DNA of 6,808 bases from Opitutales bacterium UBA7389 (GTDB taxonomy: Bacteria; Verrucomicrobiota; Verrucomicrobiia; Opitutales; Opitutaceae), in contig DKNL01000260.1 of assembly GCA_002474325.1 (NCBI GenBank), positions 8,313 through 15,120 on the forward strand, in the 5' to 3' direction. Each line of letters opens with the position of its first letter. The stretch's first letter is position 1. Under the pieces are notes generated by a model. It saw only the letters and a program-made list of their open reading frames with translations, did no database searches and had not been told where the DNA came from. The translations under genes were made by a program, and so were the position numbers. Shown here piece by piece: positions 1 to 5,973 of the stretch.

Positions 1-30
1 GCGGCCCCGTAAAGCGTGGACCGCTCCTAC
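1..30. repeat. Edge of a palindromic intergenic element (truncated by window start)
   Basis: The stretch contains gcgg-x-cc near position 1 and gg-x-ccgc ending at 24, which can pair into a short imperfect hairpin. Read on the minus strand it begins GTAGGAGCGGTCC at position 30. The larger palindrome at 2377-2452 is also bounded by GTAGG and CCTAC, so this may be part of a similar element continuing past the left edge. It lies 19 bp beyond the stop codon of the first sulfatase and could act as a transcription terminator for it. Confidence is low because half of it is not visible. Confidence 0.3.
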
Positions 31-48
31 TATAAGGTTGCCGAGAAA

Positions 49-1464
49 CTACTCCACCGGTGGCAACAGGTGAACCGGATTCGAATTATATCCCACTTGG
101 CGGATATTCGCAGGGTTGCCGAGATCAGCTCGGCACGCGTCAAGCAGAGCGTTCAAACGTTCTACGACTTTCGGGTTTTGTTTGGCGACGTCCAGGCCTT
201 CGCCGATATCTTCTTCCAAGTTGTAGAGTTCGCCGCTTGTGTGGAGTTTCCAAGGTCCTGACCGTACAGCTCGGAGTTCCGTTTGCCAGTGATAGTAGAA
301 TGCTTCATGGGGCGTCTTGGCTCCGTGCCGGCTGAATAGGAGGGGAGCGATATCTTTTCCGTCGATTTTCCGATCGGTGGGAGCTTGGCTGCCGGCCAGT
401 TGGGCGATAGTTGGCAAGAGATCCATGGTAGTGGCAATTTCCTGGCATACGCTGTCAGACCGAATGGAACCGGGCCACCAGGCGATCGCTGGTCCTCGCA
501 TGCCACCTTCCCAAATGGAACCTTTTCCGCCCCGCAAGGGCGTGTTTATGCAACCCGACGCTCCGCCATTGTCGGAAGTGAAAATGACCAGCGTATTGTC
601 GTCGAGATCGAGTTCCCGCAATGTATCCAAGATTTGCCCCACAGACCAGTCGACTTCTTCGATTTGGGCTCGGGTCCGTTGGGCGGTCAGGTATCCGCGG
701 TGATCGCCGATCAGGCGTTCGTTGTCTAACGGACCGTCGGGGTCGATGCCGACCTTTTCGAGGAATTCCGGGCGAGCGTACCGAGGATGGTGAACGAAAG
801 CGTGGGGGAGGTAGACGAAAAACGGATTGTCCTGGTTTTTCCGAATGAAGGAGACGGCCTCTTCGGTGAACAAGCGGCAGAGATCTCCTTGTTCCTCCAT
901 GAAATCGACGGTATCGACGACTTCGTCTTGGCGAATAATGGGTAGAGGACAGACCTCGACTTCCCAGTGTTGAGCGGGTGGATGAGGTGGCCACATGTCA
1001 TTTGAGTAAGGGATGCCGAAGTACTCGTCGAAGCCTTGCTCGGTTGGTAGGAATTCAGGCTGGTCTCCTAGGTGCCACTTGCCAAAGCAGGCGGTAGCGT
1101 ATCCCTCTTCTTTGAGAATCTCAGCAATGGTTATCTCCTCGGTATTTAGTCCTTCCGTGTCGCGTGGGAAAACCACGCCACTCCAAGATCCGAAGTCTAG
1201 GCCCACTCGCTTCGGGTAGGAGCCGGTCAGCAACGCGGCACGCGAAGGTGTGCAAACAGGTGCTGCCGAATAGAAAGAAGTCAGTTTCATCCCTTCCGCG
1301 GCCATACGGTTGAGATGAGGCGTGTCGTTTAGGACAGATCCGAAGGGCTCGATGTCGCCAAAACCGAGATCGTCGATGAAGATAATGATAAAATTGGGTT
1401 TGTTGGCGTGGGCATTCAAGGTGAGGATGCAAGAGAGGCAGATAATTAATTGAACCAGTTTCAT
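49..1464 (-). CDS. Secreted arylsulfatase A/GALNS-like sulfatase
   Basis: This is a 471-residue type I sulfatase (alkaline phosphatase superfamily, PF00884) that hydrolyses sulfate esters, probably on a glycan. Residues 1-20 form a signal peptide ending in NAHA, so the enzyme is exported. The metal-binding pair D31-D32 (IFIDDLGFGD) is present. The signature CTPSRAALLTG has C71 as the residue converted to formylglycine and R75 as its partner. GKWHLG supplies K129 and H131. H221 lies in YLPHAFVHHP, and TSDNGG gives D298 and N299. The sulfate-contacting K314 is in the segment RGGKGSIWEGG, typical of arylsulfatase A and N-acetylgalactosamine-6-sulfatase relatives. Length is normal, and the ATG start is set by the signal peptide. 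No Shine-Dalgarno sequence is visible; the start context is CCTATGAAACT. It is the last of three minus-strand genes, 112 bp after the DUF1080 gene. The fold and chemistry are near certain; the substrate is unknown. Confidence 0.95.
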   Translation of the reverse strand: MKLVQLIICLSCILTLNAHANKPNFIIIFIDDLGFGDIEPFGSVLNDTPHLNRMAAEGMKLTSFYSAAPVCTPSRAALLTGSYPKRVGLDFGSWSGVVFPRDTEGLNTEEITIAEILKEEGYATACFGKWHLGDQPEFLPTEQGFDEYFGIPYSNDMWPPHPPAQHWEVEVCPLPIIRQDEVVDTVDFMEEQGDLCRLFTEEAVSFIRKNQDNPFFVYLPHAFVHHPRYARPEFLEKVGIDPDGPLDNERLIGDHRGYLTAQRTRAQIEEVDWSVGQILDTLRELDLDDNTLVIFTSDNGGASGCINTPLRGGKGSIWEGGMRGPAIAWWPGSIRSDSVCQEIATTMDLLPTIAQLAGSQAPTDRKIDGKDIAPLLFSRHGAKTPHEAFYYHWQTELRAVRSGPWKLHTSGELYNLEEDIGEGLDVAKQNPKVVERLNALLDACRADLGNPANIRQVGYNSNPVHLLPPVE

Positions 1465-1576
1465 AGGTTTAAATGGATTCTATCATTGTCGGAGAGGCTT
1501 TACGGTTGGAATTTCAGAACAGGCCTATCCTTCCCGCTATAAGAAATGTTTTGGAGATCTTTAAGAAACGTACGGT
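1465..1576. other. Intergenic spacer between DUF1080 gene and first sulfatase
   Basis: These 112 bp separate two minus-strand genes. No convincing terminator hairpin or sigma-70 promoter is visible. The heptamer tacggtt occurs twice (near 1502 and 1571). The 8-mer atggattc at 1473-1480 also occurs just upstream of the DUF1080 start (2369-2376). Nothing here rules out read-through from the DUF1080 gene. Confidence 0.4.
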
Positions 1577-2368
1577 TCAGTTTGCTTTCAATACAGGGCC
1601 TACGCCTTGAGGATTCGAGGTTCTGGGTTTGCGTATACGTTTTGCTCCCTCGGGCAGAACGTTGGGTGTGAATGGCAGAATGTCGCCTTTCGGCAGATTT
1701 TTGATCCGAAGGTCCTTGATTTCTACGCGATTGGGATTACCGCGGTGAAGCTGGATTGCCAGCAGGCCCTGGAGGGATCGGCCCGATTCATGACAGTCGA
1801 TCAATTTGGAAGAGAGCTGGCCGTTGATTGTATGGATCAAACGGTTGCCTTGAGCGATCACTGCGAATTCGTTCCACTCTGACACGTCGATTTCGACCGG
1901 TTCGTGTTCGGCAATCAACCAGCGTTCGCCTTCTGGATCGAGCATTACGCTCTTGCCGTTCAATCCGAAAATCCCGCGGCCCTTTTCCTCGTAGGTCATT
2001 CCCGTGTGCCCGATGGCCGGATGGACGTCGCATTGGTAGCCAGAGATCACCCATTGACCGATATCAGGCCTTTCGTGGCTCCGATATTGGATACCTGAGT
2101 TATTGTCGCCGAAGACGCGCATCGTTACCCGAAGTTCGAAGTCTTCTACCGTTCCGTCACGCCAGATTAGGAAGCTGTTATTCTCCAGGGCTCCAGGGCC
2201 CTCGCAGGTACCGACTATGATACCGTTCTCGACTTTCCAAAGGGCTGGATCGCCGTCCCATCCAGAAAGATCTTTTCCGTTGAATAGCGAGGTGAAGCTA
2301 TCGTTTTCGCCGACAGGCGAGCAGGCCGCAATCAAGGCCAGAACAAGGAGGCAGAGAAATCGTTTCAT
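1577..2368 (-). CDS. DUF1080 (3-keto-disaccharide hydrolase family) lipoprotein
   Basis: This is a 263-residue secreted protein of the DUF1080/PF06439 family. That family has a concanavalin-like beta-sandwich fold and includes 3-keto-glycoside hydrolases that cleave oxidised glycosides. The start at 2368 is chosen because MKRFLCLLVLALIAAC is a clean lipoprotein signal with lipobox IAAC. C16 would be lipidated, which anchors the protein in a membrane. The open frame continues upstream to 2821 but there overlaps the previous gene and reads through a palindrome. Family landmarks are LFNGKDLSGW (28-37), NNSGIQYRS (89-97), GYQCDV (110-115), the acidic/glycine segment around YEEKGRG (126-132), and LLAIQLHRG with H208 near the end of the domain. 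A basic tail of about 37 residues follows. It sits between two sulfatase genes on the same strand, which suggests a shared glycan pathway. A hairpin ends 8 nt before its ATG and there is no Shine-Dalgarno sequence. The catalytic role of this member is inferred; it could be only a binding protein. Confidence 0.9.
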   Translation of the reverse strand: MKRFLCLLVLALIAACSPVGENDSFTSLFNGKDLSGWDGDPALWKVENGIIVGTCEGPGALENNSFLIWRDGTVEDFELRVTMRVFGDNNSGIQYRSHERPDIGQWVISGYQCDVHPAIGHTGMTYEEKGRGIFGLNGKSVMLDPEGERWLIAEHEPVEIDVSEWNEFAVIAQGNRLIHTINGQLSSKLIDCHESGRSLQGLLAIQLHRGNPNRVEIKDLRIKNLPKGDILPFTPNVLPEGAKRIRKPRTSNPQGVGPVLKAN

Positions 2369-2376
2369 ATGGATTC

Positions 2377-2452
2377 GTAGGGGGGTCGCTCGCGGAGACC
2401 GCGTTATGAGAACCGCGGGTACTTCTGCGGTCTCCGCAAGCGACGAACCTAC
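2377..2452. repeat. Imperfect inverted repeat with 26-nt arms, GTAGG...CCTAC bounded
   Basis: The arms at 2377-2402 and 2427-2452 are reverse complements at 22 of 26 positions, including an uninterrupted gcggagaccgc core. They are separated by 24 nt that contain a further ccgcgg palindrome. The element starts GTAGG and ends CCTAC and looks like a REP or MITE-type intergenic palindrome, though no transposase is present. It lies only 8 nt upstream of the DUF1080 start codon. In that gene's mRNA it would form a stable stem next to the initiation site. Confidence 0.75.
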
Positions 2453-2523
2453 AAGTTTGGGGAATAATTGGAAACTTTCTAAGGTAGCGGTTTGCCTGAG
2501 TCCACCACCTAATTCAATTGGAT

Positions 2524-2542
2524 GCGCGATCGCTGATCGCGC
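2524..2542. repeat. Perfect 8-bp stem hairpin
   Basis: gcgcgatc at 2524-2531 and gatcgcgc at 2535-2542 are exact reverse complements around a 3-nt gct loop. It lies in the 250-bp gap between the iduronate-2-sulfatase-like gene and the DUF1080 gene, between two larger inverted repeats. No U-tract follows on either strand, so it is more likely part of a repeat element than a classical terminator. Confidence 0.6.
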
Positions 2543-2558
2543 GATATTTCTAGCTTGC

Positions 2559-2615
2559 ACCCGCCCGGAGATCGGGCTCCACCTTTTTGCCGTGGAACAC
2601 GGTCTCAGGGCGGGT
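2559..2615. repeat. Branched inverted repeat, possible terminator or repeat element
   Basis: The outer arms acccgccc (2559-2566) and gggcgggt (2608-2615) pair perfectly over 8 bp. Inside are two smaller hairpins: ggag/ctcc (2567-2570 with 2577-2580) and ccgtg/cacgg around gaa (2590-2594 with 2598-2602). Together they could form a three-way junction. The structure begins 3 nt after the TAG stop of the minus-strand sulfatase gene, in the position of a terminator. The T-rich run follows it on the plus strand (after 2615) rather than in the direction of that gene. Confidence 0.6.
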
Positions 2616-2618
2616 TTT

Positions 2619-4079
2619 CTATTTCTTTTCGTTAACCGGGATGTCGTCCCAAATCTCTTTGGTATAAATCCAATTTTTGGATTCGTCGATCTGCCAAGGG
2701 ACTTCCGATTCCGGGATCCAAGACTGGAGTTTCGCGATCTCCCCACGCAGCTCCAGGTTGCTAGCAAGATTATCCCATTCCCAAGGATCCTTCTCATGAT
2801 CGTAAAGTTCCTCGCTACCATCGCTGTAGCGAATATAGCGATACCGTTCGGAGCGGACTGCGTGGTTGCCTCGACCCATGGTCATGAGAGCAGGTCTGTC
2901 CCATTCCGCGTTCGGGTTTTTCAGCAATGGCATGAGGCTGACTCCATCGAGCTCTGGTTTTTCAGGGAGGCCGCACAATTCGATCAAGGTGGGATAGAGA
3001 TCGAGAAGGCTTACTGGCCGTTCGCAAATCAATCCAGGAGTGGTTATGCCTGGAGCCACAATGATCAACGGAACGTGATTGGCCTTCTCCCAGAGGGTGA
3101 ATTTCACGCAGCTCTCCTTGTCGCCCAGGTGGTAGCCATGATCGGACCAAAGGACAATGATGGTGTCATTGGCCTTCCCAGAAGCTTCGAGCTTGTCTAG
3201 AATACGTCCGACCATTCGATCTGCGTAATCGGAGGCGGCCAAATAGCTTTTAACGAACGTATGTAAACTCCCGGGGTGGCGCTGCGGCTTCTTGATTACA
3301 TTCTCGTAAATGAAATATTCCTTGTGAGCCATATTCTTGGCGATTTTTCCGACATCGTCGAGATCACCAGCCCTCATCGGCGGCATGCTTAGCGACTCAT
3401 AGGGATAGCGATCGTAGGTCGACTGGTCGGAGTAGAAGGGCATGTGAGGACGAAATATGCCAGCTGCCAGGAATCGGGGCCCGGAGTTTTGTTCTTCCAT
3501 CATCCTCTCCACTTCCTCGACGATATCCAGATCTACGATCTTCCGATTGTGTACTCCCCAGTCGAATACAGTTAAAGCAAGCAAGCCATCGGTGTAGCCG
3601 TTGTGATTGGTTTCGGTCTTACGAGTGGTTGGCAGATCGAAGAAGGATTCGAAGGAAGGCTTGTCCGGACGATCCCGACCCGCTTCACCATGGTGGAAAA
3701 TTTTTCCAGCTCCATTGGCGGAATAGCCGTTCTCCATGAAGTGCTGAGGCAGGGTTGTCGCGTTTGGGACCAATGTTCGCCAGCTGTCCTTGTTCCCGTA
3801 TACTCCGGTGGTTGAAGGATGGAGACCGGTGAGAATAGCTGTACGAGACGGATTACAGGCGGGAGAAACGCAATAAGCCCGATTGAAGAAAACACCTTTT
3901 GCAGCGAGGCGTTCCATATTCGGCGTTTTGATCGGGTTGCGGGGATCAAATAGTGTCGTCCAGTCGTTCATGTCATCGATGGCGATGAAGAGAACGTCGG
4001 GTTGATCGTTTCCCTTGGTAGAAAGAGGTCCAATTACGGAGGCTAGAAAGAGGCAGAGGATGGTGGTAGCTAGTTTCAT
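2619..4079 (-). CDS. Secreted iduronate-2-sulfatase-like sulfatase
   Basis: This 486-residue sulfatase (PF00884) resembles iduronate-2-sulfatase in its HPSTTGVYGN segment followed by LPQHFMENGYSANGAGKIFHHG. Residues 1 to about 23 form a signal peptide, so it acts outside the cytoplasm. Metal ligands D35-D36 lie in FIAIDDMND. The active-site signature is CNPSRTAILTG, with C75 the formylglycine precursor and R79. K126 and H129 are in GKIFHHG, H212 is in RPHMPF, and WSDHGYHLG gives D313 and H314. K326 lies in the segment that normally contributes the sulfate-binding lysine; C324-V325 stand where many relatives have an aromatic residue. The ATG start is supported by the signal peptide and has the same CCTATGAAACT context as the first sulfatase, again without a Shine-Dalgarno sequence. 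It is the first gene of the minus-strand group and is divergent from the next sulfatase. The family is clear; the substrate (2-sulfated uronate or another sugar) is inferred. Confidence 0.95.
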   Translation of the reverse strand: MKLATTILCLFLASVIGPLSTKGNDQPDVLFIAIDDMNDWTTLFDPRNPIKTPNMERLAAKGVFFNRAYCVSPACNPSRTAILTGLHPSTTGVYGNKDSWRTLVPNATTLPQHFMENGYSANGAGKIFHHGEAGRDRPDKPSFESFFDLPTTRKTETNHNGYTDGLLALTVFDWGVHNRKIVDLDIVEEVERMMEEQNSGPRFLAAGIFRPHMPFYSDQSTYDRYPYESLSMPPMRAGDLDDVGKIAKNMAHKEYFIYENVIKKPQRHPGSLHTFVKSYLAASDYADRMVGRILDKLEASGKANDTIIVLWSDHGYHLGDKESCVKFTLWEKANHVPLIIVAPGITTPGLICERPVSLLDLYPTLIELCGLPEKPELDGVSLMPLLKNPNAEWDRPALMTMGRGNHAVRSERYRYIRYSDGSEELYDHEKDPWEWDNLASNLELRGEIAKLQSWIPESEVPWQIDESKNWIYTKEIWDDIPVNEKK

Positions 4080-4091
4080 AGGCTTGAGTGT

Positions 4092-4128
4092 TGCTGCTTC
4101 GGGAGTTTAGGTTGCTCCCAGAGCAGCA
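4092..4128. repeat. Inverted repeat in the leader of the minus-strand sulfatase
   Basis: The arms tgctgcttcgggag (4092-4105) and ctcccagagcagca (4115-4128) match as reverse complements at 12 of 14 positions, around a 9-nt spacer. It lies 12 bp upstream of the ATG at 4079. It could be an operator or a hairpin in the mRNA leader of that gene. Confidence 0.6.
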
Positions 4129-4194
4129 GATCTTCGGTCAGAAATCGAGTGATAAGTAAACCTAGTGTTTCGAAGAAACGCCCACTTGCCTCAC

Positions 4195-4231
4195 CGATGC
4201 GACAAAAGAGTCTCGAGAGTTGTTAGCATCG
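4195..4231. repeat. Inverted repeat with central tctcgaga palindrome
   Basis: The outer arms cgatgc (4195-4200) and gcatcg (4226-4231) pair perfectly. acaa (4202-4205) pairs with ttgt (4220-4223), and the spacer contains the 8-bp palindrome tctcgaga (4211-4218). It lies about midway in the divergent region and is a candidate protein-binding site for control of either sulfatase gene. Confidence 0.45.
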
Positions 4232-4314
4232 CTCTCCGTGACGGCGGGATCGCTAGTGCCTCCCTTTACAAAGACATGGGCGCCCGCAATTGTGAACAAT
4301 AGAGTTGATCGACG

Positions 4315-5826
4315 GTGACTTGTCCAGAAGGCTGCGTATATCCGTTATCTTACTCGGTGCGCAACTACATCCTAATTCTCTCTCTCTTGGTTGGTTCACT
4401 GGCCTCCTTAACCGCTGATAAGAAAGTACCCAGTGTGCTCTTCGTTGTTTGTGACGACTTGAATACTCACCTTTCACTTTGGGGGTACAAGCACATCGAG
4501 ACGCCCACCTTGGAACGATTAGCGGCTGAAAGTGTCCGGTTTCGGAGGGCCTTTTGTCAGTACCCGGTTTGCGGACCTTCCAGAGCATCCTTTCTCTCTG
4601 GTTTGTATCCAGAATCTACCGGCGTTCTTAACAATACTGTGGATATTCGCGATGAGCGGCCGGGAACAATAACAATGCCTCAATTCTTTAAAGAAAATGG
4701 CTATTGGACGGCAAGCGTTGGTAAAGTCTTTCACAACGCGAATCAGGAGCACGGCGACATCGCCTGGAACGAGCATGTTCGCTTTGTGAACGATGAGCTA
4801 CCTTTGGTTACTGCGGCTCGAAAGAAGTTTGAGACCGAACAGGGATCGGTGGAGAAGCCAGCTAATCGCAAAGCGTGGCGAGAATTGCGCCAGAAGGTTT
4901 TGGTCGGCCTAGATTCGCAAACCCCGCCTGGCTACGGGAGAAGCGGATTAACCGACGAGCAGCACAAGGACGGTAAAAATGCCCGACAAGTGGTAAAATG
5001 GTTCGAGGAAAAGCCCTACGGCGAAAAACCTTTCTTTATCGCCCTAGGAATTCACAAGCCGCATGTGGCTTTCCTGGCCCCAGACAAGTATTTCGATATG
5101 TATCCGGTAGAAGAAATTGTCTACGAGGCTGACGATCCAGATCTTTGGGAAAATTTGCCGTCCACGGCGAAATCGAACCGCTATGTAGCCTTCGGCTTCG
5201 AATCGGGAAAGGAAAATGATGTCCTTCGTCGCGAATACATGCAGGCTTACCACGCATGTATAACTTTTGTTGATACGCAGATAGGCCTTGTATTGGACGC
5301 GCTGAAAGAGAATGGCCGTTGGGAAAACACCATTGTCGTTTTTACATCTGACCATGGTTTTCATTTGGGAGAACATTTTCTCTGGGGCAAGGTGTCTCTT
5401 TTCGACATCGGGGCAAAGGTTCCCTTTATGATTAGGGCACCGGGATTGTCGAAAAGCGGATCGAGTTCTGAGGCGATGGTGGAGCTCATCGATCTATTTC
5501 CGACATTAGCGGATCTCTCGGGGCTAAAGGTTCCTGATCACTTGCAAGGGCAATCGTTACGTTCGCTATTGTCCAATCCGGAGGGATTGGGCCAGCGAGA
5601 TTATGCCTACAGCGTGGTATCAAGGGGAAAAAATCTCGGTTATTCTCTAAGAGACCAAAGGTGGCGCTACGGTAAATGGCCCGACGGCGAGGAGCTGTAC
5701 GATTTGACAAGAGACCCCCAGGAAAAGCGAAGCCTCGCGGGGAATCCTGAACACACTAGACGTCTGAAGGAGTTTCGCCAGGCACTCTCAGCGAAACAAA
5801 AAATGGCGGCCAGCCGACGACGTTGA
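4315..5826 (+). CDS. Secreted iduronate-2-sulfatase-like sulfatase (GTG start)
   Basis: This sulfatase (PF00884) is 503 residues from GTG 4315 or 489 from the in-frame GTG at 4357. An in-frame TGA at 4306-4308 blocks any longer form, and no ATG lies near the N-terminus. The 4357 start gives a compact signal peptide (VRNYILILSLLVGSLASL) and may be the true one. Counting from 4315, the metal ligands are D47-D48 (VVCDDLNTH). The signature is CGPSRASFLSG with C86 (formylglycine precursor) and R90. K137 and H140 lie in VGKVFH, H250 in GIHKPHVAF, D346-H347 in TSDHGFHLGEH, and K359 in LWGKVSLFD. The order YPESTGV, MPQFFKENGY, VGKVFH is that of iduronate-2-sulfatase. It is divergent from another sulfatase of the same type and convergent with the next gene. 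Function as an exported glycan sulfatase is secure; the substrate is not known. Confidence 0.94.
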   Translation: MTCPEGCVYPLSYSVRNYILILSLLVGSLASLTADKKVPSVLFVVCDDLNTHLSLWGYKHIETPTLERLAAESVRFRRAFCQYPVCGPSRASFLSGLYPESTGVLNNTVDIRDERPGTITMPQFFKENGYWTASVGKVFHNANQEHGDIAWNEHVRFVNDELPLVTAARKKFETEQGSVEKPANRKAWRELRQKVLVGLDSQTPPGYGRSGLTDEQHKDGKNARQVVKWFEEKPYGEKPFFIALGIHKPHVAFLAPDKYFDMYPVEEIVYEADDPDLWENLPSTAKSNRYVAFGFESGKENDVLRREYMQAYHACITFVDTQIGLVLDALKENGRWENTIVVFTSDHGFHLGEHFLWGKVSLFDIGAKVPFMIRAPGLSKSGSSSEAMVELIDLFPTLADLSGLKVPDHLQGQSLRSLLSNPEGLGQRDYAYSVVSRGKNLGYSLRDQRWRYGKWPDGEELYDLTRDPQEKRSLAGNPEHTRRLKEFRQALSAKQKMAASRRR

Positions 5827-5902
5827 GAACGAAGTCAAAAAGTAGCTTGGACCTTTATTCCGATTAAGCCAACGGCAAGCAAAAGCCCGCGTTGTTTGAA
5901 TC

Positions 5903-5950
5903 GAATTTGTGCACTAGAATCGAACACTTGATCACTTCTAGTGCAAATTC
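5903..5950. terminator. Hairpin between convergent sulfatase genes (likely bidirectional terminator)
   Basis: tgcactagaa (5910-5919) and ttctagtgca (5936-5945) form a perfect 10-bp stem around a 16-nt loop. After a 2-nt bulge it extends with gaatt (5903-5907) and aattc (5946-5950). Its place between the stops of two converging genes (5826 and 5974) suggests transcription termination in both directions. There is no clean U-tract on either side, so it could also be a repeat or a binding site. The rest of the 147-bp gap shows nothing else clear. Confidence 0.55.
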
Positions 5951-5973
5951 AAAGTGCTGCGAAGGTGGTTTGC

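Larger units (their letters stand above)
4080..4314. promoter_or_regulatory. Divergent intergenic region with several palindromes
   Basis: These 235 bp lie between two divergently transcribed sulfatase genes, so promoters for both should be here. No strong -35/-10 pair stands out. Visible structures are an inverted repeat at 4092-4128, a second at 4195-4231, gtttc-gaa-gaaac at 4167-4179, and attgt-ga-acaat at 4289-4300, which lies 14 bp before the plus-strand start. Any of these could be regulator operators or leader structures; which one matters cannot be told from sequence alone. Confidence 0.5.

Noticed and set aside
455..994. 179-codon minus-strand frame rich in Arg and Ser
   Set aside because: It is fully inside the first sulfatase gene in another frame, and its low-complexity basic composition is typical of an out-of-frame translation.
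2377..2452. Insertion sequence
   Set aside because: Only 76 bp with no transposase frame and no visible target-site duplication; at most a non-autonomous palindromic element.
2524..2618. CRISPR-like or tandem repeat array
   Set aside because: The repeats are inverted and each differs in sequence; there are no regularly spaced direct repeats with spacers.
2369..2821. N-terminal extension of the DUF1080 frame by 151 codons
   Set aside because: The extension overlaps the preceding sulfatase gene, translates the inverted repeats, and would bury the clear lipoprotein signal that begins at 2368.
2103..3200. 365-codon open frame on the plus strand
   Set aside because: It lies antisense across the DUF1080 gene, the repeat-rich gap and the 3' part of a sulfatase gene. 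It runs through palindromes and shows no recognisable domain, so it is best read as a shadow of the minus-strand coding.
4264..4300. Sigma-70 promoter for the plus-strand sulfatase (tttaca at 4264)
   Set aside because: No -10-like hexamer lies at a normal spacing, so the match is too weak to annotate.
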